From the NCBI RefSeq assembly GCF_022878925.1, contig NZ_CP084627.1, forward strand, positions 620,001 through 684,000: a stretch of DNA of 64,000 nt, written 5' to 3'. Every line of letters begins with the position of its first letter. The first letter of the stretch is position 1. Under the pieces are notes generated by a model, which worked only from the letters and a program-made list of their open reading frames with translations, was not told the origin of the DNA and did no database searches. The DNA comes from Caballeronia sp. TF1N1 (GTDB lineage Bacteria > Pseudomonadota > Gammaproteobacteria > Burkholderiales > Burkholderiaceae). Position numbers and translations under genes: made by a program. Below, piece by piece: positions 52,782 to 60,107 of the stretch.

Positions 52782-52797
52782 TGGCACACCCTATGCA
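52782..52797 (+). promoter_or_regulatory. Near-consensus sigma-54 promoter of the peptide genes
   Basis: TGGCACA-CCCT-ATGCA matches the sigma-54 (RpoN) consensus TGGCACR-N4-TTGCW at every defined position but one, and keeps both the GG (-24) and GC (-12) pairs. Transcription would start near 52808, giving a leader of about 66 bases before the first peptide gene. A sigma-54 activator gene lies at the end of the cluster (63164). Confidence 0.75.
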
Positions 52798-52873
52798 TTT
52801 AACAGCTCACGCAAACAAGTTGTCGCCAACCACCACCCGATGCGCAAAGCGCGAAGTCCCAAGGAGAACCGCC

Positions 52874-53158
52874 ATGACCACGCTGACCATTCAAGACCTG
52901 CCTGTTACCGAAGAGCTCGATCGCCAGACGATGTCGGCCGTGCGCGGCGGCATGTCGTTCCTGTTTCCCGGCATCGACATCACGAAGTTCGAATCTTCGT
53001 TCAGCACGCAGCAACTGATCGGCCAGACGCAGAACACGGTGAATCAAAACGGCGTGGGCGTGGCCTTCGGCGGCAACATGATGTCGAACGTCATGCCGAA
53101 GCAGGAAGCGCAGAACATCAGCACCGTCAATCTTGGCGCCCGTCCCGTACTGAGCTAA
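52874..53158 (+). CDS. Double-glycine-leader peptide precursor, copy 1
   Basis: 94 residues from the ATG at 52874 with an AAGGAGAACC ribosome-binding site. Residues 1-26 look like a leader for a C39-type ABC exporter: MTTLTIQDLPVTEELDRQTM then SAVRGG, with the double glycine at 25-26. The predicted 68-residue product starts MSFLFPGID, has no cysteine, and is rich in Asn, Gln and Ser (QLIGQTQNTVNQNGVGVAFG in part). A paralogue follows 27 bases downstream. Expression from the sigma-54 promoter and export by the C39 ABC transporter at 60108 are inferred. It could be a bacteriocin, adhesin or signal; nothing in it decides. Confidence 0.8.
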   Translation: MTTLTIQDLPVTEELDRQTMSAVRGGMSFLFPGIDITKFESSFSTQQLIGQTQNTVNQNGVGVAFGGNMMSNVMPKQEAQNISTVNLGARPVLS

Positions 53159-53185
53159 ATCAACCTTATCCAGGAGCCTTCGATC

Positions 53186-53467
53186 ATGTCCACTCTGACC
53201 ATCCGCGATCTTTCCCATCAAGCCGAAATGGACCGTGACGAAATGTCGGCCGTGCGCGGCGGCATGAATTTCCTCATGCCGTTCTATAGCAGCAGCGCGT
53301 TCGATCTGAGCGGTACGACGGAACAACTCGCAAACCAGACGCAAAACACGTTCAACCAGAACGGCCTCAACGCTGCGTTCGCAAGCGCCATGACCTCGAA
53401 CGTCAAGCCGAAGCAGGACGCACACAACGTCAGCAACATCAACGTGTTCACGCCGTTTGTTTCGTGA
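53186..53467 (+). CDS. Double-glycine-leader peptide precursor, copy 2
   Basis: 93 residues, ATG at 53186 with CCAGGAGCC upstream. The leader (MSTLTIRDLSHQAEMDRDEM then SAVRGG) has the same length and double-glycine position as copy 1, and 24 nucleotides around the cleavage site (53243-53266) are identical to those of copy 1 (52931-52954). The 67-residue product begins MNFLMPFYSSS and shares QL-x-x-QTQNT-x-NQNG, SNV-x-PKQ and the N-rich tail with copy 1 but differs elsewhere. Two similar peptides together suggest a two-component product, as in class IIb bacteriocins or the Caulobacter CDZ pair. Confidence 0.8.
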   Translation: MSTLTIRDLSHQAEMDRDEMSAVRGGMNFLMPFYSSSAFDLSGTTEQLANQTQNTFNQNGLNAAFASAMTSNVKPKQDAHNVSNINVFTPFVS

Positions 53468-53555
53468 AGCCGGGAATAAAAGCGGCAGTGACGCGGTAGA
53501 GCATCAATGTGGTTACGCGGTAAAGGCGAGGCACGGGGAGTCTCGCTTGCAATAC

Positions 53556-53584
53556 CCGCCCGCCGTTCGCAAGACGGCGGGCGG
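53556..53584 (+). terminator. Very stable hairpin between peptide and export genes
   Basis: CCGCCCGCCGT (53556-53566) pairs perfectly with ACGGCGGGCGG (53574-53584), an 11-bp all-matched stem with a 7-base loop. There is no T-run, so it may be a leaky terminator or an RNA-stabilising element that keeps peptide mRNA more abundant than the export genes. Confidence 0.6.
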
Positions 53585-53708
53585 CCTCCGATTCGATCCG
53601 TATGGCATCCCGTTCCGCCTTGTGATTTACTCGATGAATCGACGAGCCGGGCCGCGACGCCTCCACACTCAACCTGACCGTCGGTGCGCGTTCACCGGGA
53701 GCGAGATC

Positions 53709-55175
53709 GTGCAAGCCTTGTTGCCATCGTTGCGCTTTGGCTCTTTGCGCTTAGGCTCTTTGCGCTTTGGGCTGCTACGCGTCGGCCTTGCAAGCGGGCT
53801 TGCTCTGCTCGCCGGTTGCATCGACGTGAAGGTGCCGACTTATCAACGCCCGGACACGCCTGAGAAGACCGCATTCACCAAGATCGACGCGCCCAAGGTC
53901 GCAGCGGCTGCCACCATTCAGCCCGACTGGTGGAAGCAGTTCCACGATCCCGCGCTGGATACGCTCGTCGGCCAGGCTATCGACAACAACTTCGATATCA
54001 AGGTGCTGGCCGCGCGCATCAACGTAGCGGGCGCGCAGATCGGCGAGGCCCGTGCGGGCGCGTTGCCGTCCATGGATGCGGGTGCGGGCGCGAGCTTCGA
54101 AAAGACCACCGGCCAGATGTTTTCGAAGCAATACAACCTGGGCACGCAAGTGAACTGGGACATCGACATCTGGGGCGCGGTGGAAAAAAGCGTGCAAGCC
54201 CAGAAGGCCGAATTTCGCGCGACCGAGGCCGACTGGCGCGCGGGTTATCTCGAACTCGTCGCCAACGTTTCGACCACTTACTTCCAGATTCTTCAGTTCG
54301 ACGATCAGATCGAGCAGCAGAAGAAGACCATCGCGACCAACCGGCAAATCCTGACGATCTTCGAGGGCATGGAAAAGAACGGCCTCGTGCCCCATACGCA
54401 GGTTCTGACGCAGCGCGCGGAATTGAACCGCCTGACGCGCGATCTGCTGGAATTGCGCCGTTCGCGCGATCTTGCCAATAATGCCCTCGCTACATTGACA
54501 GGCGTTCCCGCAGGCGAATTCAAGCTGCCGGAAGGGCATTTGCAAACGCGTGTGCAGGCGCCGCCGGTGCCGTCGGGGCTGCCATCGCAGTTGCTCGCAC
54601 GGCGTCCCGATCTCGTCGCGGCGGAGTATCGCGTGCTCGAATCGTATGACCTCGTCGGTCAGGCGAAGCTCGCGCAATTGCCGACCATCAGTCTCACCGG
54701 GCGCGGCGGCAGCGCCAGTTTCGCGCTGACGGACCTGCTCAAAACTTTCACCTTCAGCTTTCTGCCAAGCATCAACATCCCGATTCTCGATCCGAGCGTT
54801 CGTGCTCACGTGAAGACCACCGAAGCGCAAACCACGGTCGCGGAACAGCAATATCGCAGCACCGTCATGAGCGCCTTCGAGGAAGTAGAGAATGCGCTCG
54901 TGAATCTCGATTCGCATACGAAGCAGCGCGTCGAGTTGCAACAGGAAGTAGAGCATCTGACCATCGTCGCGGCGCAGATCGACGCGCAGCTTAAGGAAGG
55001 CGTGATTTCTCAGCTGGAAGTGTTTGAAACCGAGCGCACCTTGCTTGCCGCACAGCTTGCGCTGCTCGCCAATCATCAGCAGATCCTGTCGGATACGGTG
55101 ACGCTCTATAAGGCGCTCGGCGGCGGATGGCCAACGGTGAATGTTCAGAACGCATCCACGGATACACCTCAGTGA
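53709..55175 (+). CDS. NodT/TolC-family outer-membrane factor lipoprotein
   Basis: 488 residues from the GTG at 53709, with GGAG seven bases before it. A long signal region built partly of LRFGS-type repeats ends in lipobox LAGC (Cys37). The mature part has the RND/type I outer-membrane-factor pattern: DWWKQFHDPALDTLVGQAID (in part), the paired VNWDIDIWGAVEK, ARRPDLVAAEYRV and NI-x-IPILDPSVRAHV, with long coiled-coil segments. In this cluster it is the likely outer-membrane channel of the peptide exporter rather than part of a drug pump, because no RND gene is present. Confidence 0.9.
   Translation: MQALLPSLRFGSLRLGSLRFGLLRVGLASGLALLAGCIDVKVPTYQRPDTPEKTAFTKIDAPKVAAAATIQPDWWKQFHDPALDTLVGQAIDNNFDIKVLAARINVAGAQIGEARAGALPSMDAGAGASFEKTTGQMFSKQYNLGTQVNWDIDIWGAVEKSVQAQKAEFRATEADWRAGYLELVANVSTTYFQILQFDDQIEQQKKTIATNRQILTIFEGMEKNGLVPHTQVLTQRAELNRLTRDLLELRRSRDLANNALATLTGVPAGEFKLPEGHLQTRVQAPPVPSGLPSQLLARRPDLVAAEYRVLESYDLVGQAKLAQLPTISLTGRGGSASFALTDLLKTFTFSFLPSINIPILDPSVRAHVKTTEAQTTVAEQQYRSTVMSAFEEVENALVNLDSHTKQRVELQQEVEHLTIVAAQIDAQLKEGVISQLEVFETERTLLAAQLALLANHQQILSDTVTLYKALGGGWPTVNVQNASTDTPQ
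53730..53774 (+). repeat. Three tandem 15-base repeats inside a signal sequence
   Basis: TTGCGCTTTGGCTCT, TTGCGCTTAGGCTCT and TTGCGCTTTGGGCTG run in frame and encode LRFGS-LRLGS-LRFGL in the N-terminal region of the outer-membrane factor. Such a short in-frame array can change in unit number. Confidence 0.8.
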
Positions 55176-55256
55176 GCAATCCTCAAGCTTTGCTAACGCT
55201 CGTTCCATATCGCCTCAAGCGGCTCGCGTATGGCGTTTTAAGCCAGTGCTGCACGA

Positions 55257-55284
55257 TTGACTACGATAATGCGTGACTTAAACT
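55257..55284 (+). promoter_or_regulatory. Sigma-70-like promoter before the FHA gene
   Basis: TTGACT and TAAACT are spaced by 16 bases, predicting a start near 55291. This would let the FHA, HlyD, isomerase, ABC and activator genes be expressed at a base level without sigma-54. Confidence 0.5.
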
Positions 55285-55335
55285 TTCAACACCCGCCGCC
55301 ACATAGCTCGGCTGGCGGGACGACCCATCCGCTCC

Positions 55336-57894
55336 ATGCGCCGCTCAAGGCTCGTGGACTCACTTCGTGACATGGACATGGCTCCAGGCGATCCGATAGC
55401 GGAACAGCAGCCGAACGTGGGCGAAGCGTTCGATGTCGTCCTGAAGCCGCTCGCCCGCAACGGCATCGGCGAGAATCTGGCGGAGATTCGTATCGACGAA
55501 AATCTCTTCGCCATTGGCCGTGCGGAAGCACCGTTCGATACCAGCCCGCCCGAAGCCGTCGCCCAACTCTCGCGTCGTCATGCGCGCATCTTCATCGAGC
55601 ATGGCCTCGTCTATATCGCCGATCTCGGCAGCAAGAACGGCACCGCCGTGAATGGCACACCCGTGCGCGAAATGCCCGTGCGCGTTCGTGCGGGCGATGA
55701 GATCGGGTTCGGCAACCGTCTCGCATACCGCGTGCAATTTGCACCGCGCAAGCGCCGCAACGTGGCCGTCAAGCCCTTGAGCATCACGCTCGTTCCGCAG
55801 CGCAACGACCTGAACTTGCAGCCCGTCGAACTGCTGCAATTCCCGTTTCTCGTGAGCAAGAGCGACGCTACGTTTGCGCGTCATCGAGAGCAGTATCCAC
55901 ATCAGGTGAATTACGTATCGCGGCGGCATGCGCACGTGTTCGTCAAGGGCGCGGCGCCGTTCGTCGAAGACCTTGGCAGCACCAACGGCACCTTCGTGAA
56001 TGGCGCGCGCCTGGGCGAGTCAGCGGTCGAACTGAAGAACGGCGACACGCTTGCCTTCGGAGGCACGCATTTCGTCTATGTCGTGCATCTGCATGGCGAA
56101 GAGAGCGAATCGACGCTCACGGAAATGGCTGCCTCGCATGCCGACAAGAGCTTCGACAGCGACAAGACGACCTTCGTCGGATCGGCGCACTCGTTCCTCG
56201 ATATCTTTTGCGTCGATCAAGCTGCGGCGATCGAAGACGAAATCAATCTGGATTCGCAGCCTGTCCCCGCAAAAGAAGCCGCTCCTGAAAAGAAGCGGCG
56301 TGGCAAGACGGCGCTCTTCGTTTCCGAATTGCATACGGCCTTCGCAGGCGATGACCGTCGTACAACGCGCCGCACGCGCATGATTGGAGCGGGTGTGCTG
56401 ATCGCGATGCTCGCCGGTGGTGCGGCGCTCTTTTACAGCGGATCGAACGAACGTCAGGCGAAATCGCTGCTGGCGCAGGGCGACTATGCACAAGCTGCGA
56501 GCGTCACTAGCGACTATCTGCTCACGCATCCGCAAGACACGCAATTCGCCGCGATGAACACGGAAGCCGTGCTCAAGGGAAATGTTCCGCGCTGGCTGGC
56601 CGCGTTGCAACATGGTGACTTCGCGAACGCCGACGCCATCATCGCGCAGATGAAAGCCCTCGGTCAAAACAATCCCGATGTGCGCTCCATGATCGACGAG
56701 CTCGACTGGATAGGCAAACTGGAGAGCTTCGTGATGAGCCGCGGAGGTCCTGATGCGCCCATTCGCATGTATGACGATGAAGGGCGGATCGGCGCAATTC
56801 TGAAGCACTGGGAAGCGGATGCGTCGGGGCACCAACGCGATCTCGACCGGCTTGCGGGCTATGTGCCCGAGTTTCGCGAGCCGTATGCGCTTGCACTTAG
56901 TCATCTGCGCAAGCTGCAGAGCGACGACTCTGTCTACCTCGCGGCTATCGAGCGATTGAATGCGACCATCGTTAAAGGTCTTGCGCAAGACGATCTCGAT
57001 TCAATCGACGGCGCGCTCAAGGATTATGCGGACAAATATCCGCGACTGGGCGGCCTCGATCGCGTGCGCGCCGATCTCAAGCGCTATGCGGATCTGCGCA
57101 GCGCGGCGAGCGGCACGAGCCTCGCACCGCTTGCCGCATCCGTAAATACGGCGAATTTTTCGACGCCGCCTTTTCAGGAGCGGTATCAACTGATCAGTGC
57201 GGATCAACTGCCGCCGCCTGAGGTGCTCAGACAATACGCTGCAATCGCCGATGCCTGGCGCGACGGCAAGACGCCGGATGCGCTGGACGGGTTGCAGAAA
57301 TTGCCGCAAGGCTCATGGTCCGCGACGGCGCAGAAGGAACTCGCGCACAAGAAAGCCGTGGCCGCGCAATACGCCGATTTGCAGAAGGCGCGCGGCACGA
57401 AAGCTTATGACGAAGCGCTGCTGTCCTTCTACGAAACGCTCGATCTCGATAGCGACACGTGGTTCGCAAACAAGGTCGTGCCTGATGTCGCTTCGCTCCG
57501 GGACAAGGCTGCTGCGCGCGCGCAAAGCCTCATGTCGCAAGCACAGACGCTATGGAATCAGTATCGGACGAACGGTGGCATCGGCGGATCGCAACGGCTC
57601 GAATCGGGTGTGTCGGACACGTTCCGCAGTCAGGCGCGACTTCTCACCGATGCCGAGGATGCGGCCACACGCGGCATGCGCATCTTCCGGCAAGTGAAGG
57701 CCGACAACGGTAAGTGGGCGGCGTTTGCAAGCGAGATAGACAACGAGGCGAGCCTGCAGCGCCGCTCGCTGCAGGATCTGCGCATGGTGCTCGAACCGCA
57801 GTTGCTCAAGACCAAGCTCGGCTTGATCGGTGCCAACACCATCACGACGGCAACCACGGGAGGCACGAGCGGTGAAGAAAGACGCGCACCTTAA
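55336..57894 (+). CDS. Membrane protein with two cytoplasmic FHA domains
   Basis: 852 residues (start uncertain; ATGs at 55336, 55372 and 55378 are all possible, none with a strong ribosome-binding site). FHA 1 (about 55-135) shows GR, SRRH (79-82) and SKNGT (99-103); FHA 2 (about 170-250) shows SRRH (195-198) and STNGTFVNG (215-223), so the phosphothreonine-binding residues are present in both. A basic KKRRGK patch and one membrane helix (about 349-367) follow, then a 480-residue helical TPR-like periplasmic part (QAKSLLAQGDYAQAASV). No kinase gene is present. It probably links phosphorylation in the cytoplasm to assembly of the exporter in the envelope; this is inference. Confidence 0.85.
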   Translation: MRRSRLVDSLRDMDMAPGDPIAEQQPNVGEAFDVVLKPLARNGIGENLAEIRIDENLFAIGRAEAPFDTSPPEAVAQLSRRHARIFIEHGLVYIADLGSKNGTAVNGTPVREMPVRVRAGDEIGFGNRLAYRVQFAPRKRRNVAVKPLSITLVPQRNDLNLQPVELLQFPFLVSKSDATFARHREQYPHQVNYVSRRHAHVFVKGAAPFVEDLGSTNGTFVNGARLGESAVELKNGDTLAFGGTHFVYVVHLHGEESESTLTEMAASHADKSFDSDKTTFVGSAHSFLDIFCVDQAAAIEDEINLDSQPVPAKEAAPEKKRRGKTALFVSELHTAFAGDDRRTTRRTRMIGAGVLIAMLAGGAALFYSGSNERQAKSLLAQGDYAQAASVTSDYLLTHPQDTQFAAMNTEAVLKGNVPRWLAALQHGDFANADAIIAQMKALGQNNPDVRSMIDELDWIGKLESFVMSRGGPDAPIRMYDDEGRIGAILKHWEADASGHQRDLDRLAGYVPEFREPYALALSHLRKLQSDDSVYLAAIERLNATIVKGLAQDDLDSIDGALKDYADKYPRLGGLDRVRADLKRYADLRSAASGTSLAPLAASVNTANFSTPPFQERYQLISADQLPPPEVLRQYAAIADAWRDGKTPDALDGLQKLPQGSWSATAQKELAHKKAVAAQYADLQKARGTKAYDEALLSFYETLDLDSDTWFANKVVPDVASLRDKAAARAQSLMSQAQTLWNQYRTNGGIGGSQRLESGVSDTFRSQARLLTDAEDAATRGMRIFRQVKADNGKWAAFASEIDNEASLQRRSLQDLRMVLEPQLLKTKLGLIGANTITTATTGGTSGEERRAP

Positions 57895-59245
57895 ACCTTT
57901 ATCGGAAGCGCTGGTCGATCATGGCGCGGAAGGTATCGCCATACTCACGGCCGAGCCGCTGCGCCTGACGCAAGCCCTCATCTATACGATGGTCGCGCTG
58001 GTCGCGTCCGCGCTCGTCTGGTCGTTCGTGGGACATGCGGATGTCACCGTGGCCGCGCAAGGCACGCTCGCGCCGGAGTCTGAAGTGCGGCGCTTCTACG
58101 CGCCGATCGACGGCGAGCTTGCCGAGCTTTTCATCGCGGAAGGCCAGCCCGTACGCAAAGATGACGTCGTCGCGCGCCTCAATGCACGTGGTGCAATCGA
58201 AGCGGCGACCAATGCGCTCGAAGCGCAACTCAAGCTCGACGATGCGGAACGCGAATGGAAGCAGTTCCCCGAGAAGAAGCTGCTCATGCAGCGCAAGATC
58301 GTCGCGCTGAAGAATCAGATGGAAGTGGAAGAGCATCAGCATCAGCAGCGCGTGAACGAAGGCACGAGCAAGCTCGCGGAAGGACAGAAGGCGCAATTGC
58401 AGGAACAACGCAGCGTGCTCGAAAACGCCCGCCGCGCACGCGATGCCGCGAAGACCGAACTCGACCGCTTCACGCGGCTCTTTGCCTTGCCGGGCGGCGG
58501 CGGGGTGTCGGAATCGCAAGTGGAAGTCAAACGCAACGCGTATCTCGAAGCCGATGGCGGCTATCGCGTGGAACAGTCGAAACTCGCAGAACTGGATTTT
58601 CGTCTAAGCCATGAATTCACGCAGGCGAAGGCGCAACTCGAAACGAGCGGACAGGAATCGACCAATCTGCGCTTGCAATATGAATCTGCCATGCGCGAAG
58701 TGGCGAGCACGGAAGACAAGTTGCGTCTGCAACTACAGACCGCGCGGCTCGTGGCGGATGCTGCCGCGCGCATCAAGTTCGAAAATATCGACAAGGATAA
58801 TTTTCTGCTGATACTCGCGCCGGTATCGGGCGTCGTCACCGATGTGACATCCACGCAGACCGGTGACAAGATTCAGGCAAACACGCCGCTGGGCGGCATT
58901 GCCCCCGCCAACGCCAGGCCCGTGTTAAAGATCGAAATTGCGGAACACGATCGTGCTTTTCTTCGCGAGGGACAGCACGTCAAGCTCAAATTCAACGCGT
59001 TTCCTTATCAACGCTATGGCGTGATCGACGGCACACTCGCGTTCATCTCGCCCGCGACGAAGCCGAGCCCTGGCACGAAGCAGCCTGTCTACGAAGGACG
59101 CGTGACACTCGATCGCGACTTCTATCAGGTGGCCGACACGAAATATCCGCTGCGTTACGGCATGACCGCCACTGCCGAGATCGTCGTGCGCGAGCGCCGG
59201 CTCATCGATCTTGGGCTCGACCCCTTCCGCAATGTGGCGGGATAG
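57872..59245 (+). CDS. HlyD-family membrane fusion protein
   Basis: 457 residues from the GTG at 57872, which has GGGAGG nine bases upstream and overlaps the FHA gene by 23 bases. One N-terminal membrane helix (about 35-55), then the lipoyl/barrel half VTVAAQGTLAPESEVRRFYA (20 residues), a long coiled-coil hairpin (about 110-310; LQEQRSVLENARRARDAAKT), the returning lipoyl half ILAPVSGVVTDV and the beta-barrel HDRAFLREGQHVKLKFNAFP. HlyD-type adaptors connect an inner-membrane ABC exporter to a TolC-like channel, exactly the parts encoded around it. Confidence 0.92.
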   Translation: MKKDAHLKPLSEALVDHGAEGIAILTAEPLRLTQALIYTMVALVASALVWSFVGHADVTVAAQGTLAPESEVRRFYAPIDGELAELFIAEGQPVRKDDVVARLNARGAIEAATNALEAQLKLDDAEREWKQFPEKKLLMQRKIVALKNQMEVEEHQHQQRVNEGTSKLAEGQKAQLQEQRSVLENARRARDAAKTELDRFTRLFALPGGGGVSESQVEVKRNAYLEADGGYRVEQSKLAELDFRLSHEFTQAKAQLETSGQESTNLRLQYESAMREVASTEDKLRLQLQTARLVADAAARIKFENIDKDNFLLILAPVSGVVTDVTSTQTGDKIQANTPLGGIAPANARPVLKIEIAEHDRAFLREGQHVKLKFNAFPYQRYGVIDGTLAFISPATKPSPGTKQPVYEGRVTLDRDFYQVADTKYPLRYGMTATAEIVVRERRLIDLGLDPFRNVAG

Positions 59246-59317
59246 GGAAGGAGGGTTACGCACGCGGAACCGGTCGGACATGCTGCGAGATGCATCCTCA
59301 AATCAACGGAGAACGAC

Positions 59318-60070
59318 ATGACGGCGATAGTGCGAATCGACGACGAAGTGGTCGATGTCGGCGAACTGATCAGGCTATTGAAACTCAACGGCCAGTTCGA
59401 CGGCCTGCTGGAGCAACTGGTGCGCGACAAGCTGACCGTGCGCGCGGCGAAGAAGGCGGGCGTCAAGCTAAGCGACGATGAGATCCAGACGCGCGCCGAC
59501 CAGTTCCGTCGCATTCGCGGGCTGCATCGCGCGGCCGACATGAACAACTATCTCGATGCGCTTTCCGTGAGTCTCGACGAGTTCGAAGTGTTCATCACCG
59601 ACACGCTGTATCAGGAAAAAATGCTTGAAAACATCGGTACGGAGCGCGAGGTCGAAGAATATTTTCAGCTCAATTCGCCGAAGTTCGACAGTATCGAAGT
59701 GAGCCACATTCTGCTCGATACCGAAGGCAGCGCGCGCGAGATGATCTCATATCTCAACGACGACCCAGACAGCTTTGCGGACATGGCCCGCGAACATTCG
59801 CTCGCCGATACGCGCGAAGAAGGCGGCGTGATAGGCCGCGTGATGCGCGGGCAACTCAAGCCGGAGATCGAAGCGAAGGTCTTCAATGCAGAAGTCGGTG
59901 ATCTGCTTGGCCCGTTCATCTCCGCCGATGGCTCTTCCTATGAGATTTTCTCGGTTACGTCGAAGTATCCCGCGAAGCTCGATCAGGACGTTGCAGCCGA
60001 GATTCGCCGGCTATTACGCGAGGAATGGCTGGTGGCGCGCGCGCAGGAACATGTGATCGAAGCACGTTAA
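59318..60070 (+). CDS. Parvulin-type peptidyl-prolyl isomerase without signal peptide
   Basis: 250 residues, ATG at 59318 with ACGGAGAACG upstream. The C-terminal half is parvulin-like: VSHILLDTEGSAREM, DPDSFADMAREHSLADTREE (20 residues), GGVIGRVMRGQL and FNAEVGDLLGPF. The N-terminal half is helical as in SurA/PpiC-type chaperones (LLEQLVRDKLTVRAAKKAGV). Unlike periplasmic SurA and PrsA it lacks any export signal, so it should act in the cytoplasm, probably keeping the precursor peptides unfolded for export. Confidence 0.88.
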   Translation: MTAIVRIDDEVVDVGELIRLLKLNGQFDGLLEQLVRDKLTVRAAKKAGVKLSDDEIQTRADQFRRIRGLHRAADMNNYLDALSVSLDEFEVFITDTLYQEKMLENIGTEREVEEYFQLNSPKFDSIEVSHILLDTEGSAREMISYLNDDPDSFADMAREHSLADTREEGGVIGRVMRGQLKPEIEAKVFNAEVGDLLGPFISADGSSYEIFSVTSKYPAKLDQDVAAEIRRLLREEWLVARAQEHVIEAR

Positions 60071-60107
60071 ACCGAAACCAAGCCGAAACTACGACAGAGC
60101 GAACGAT

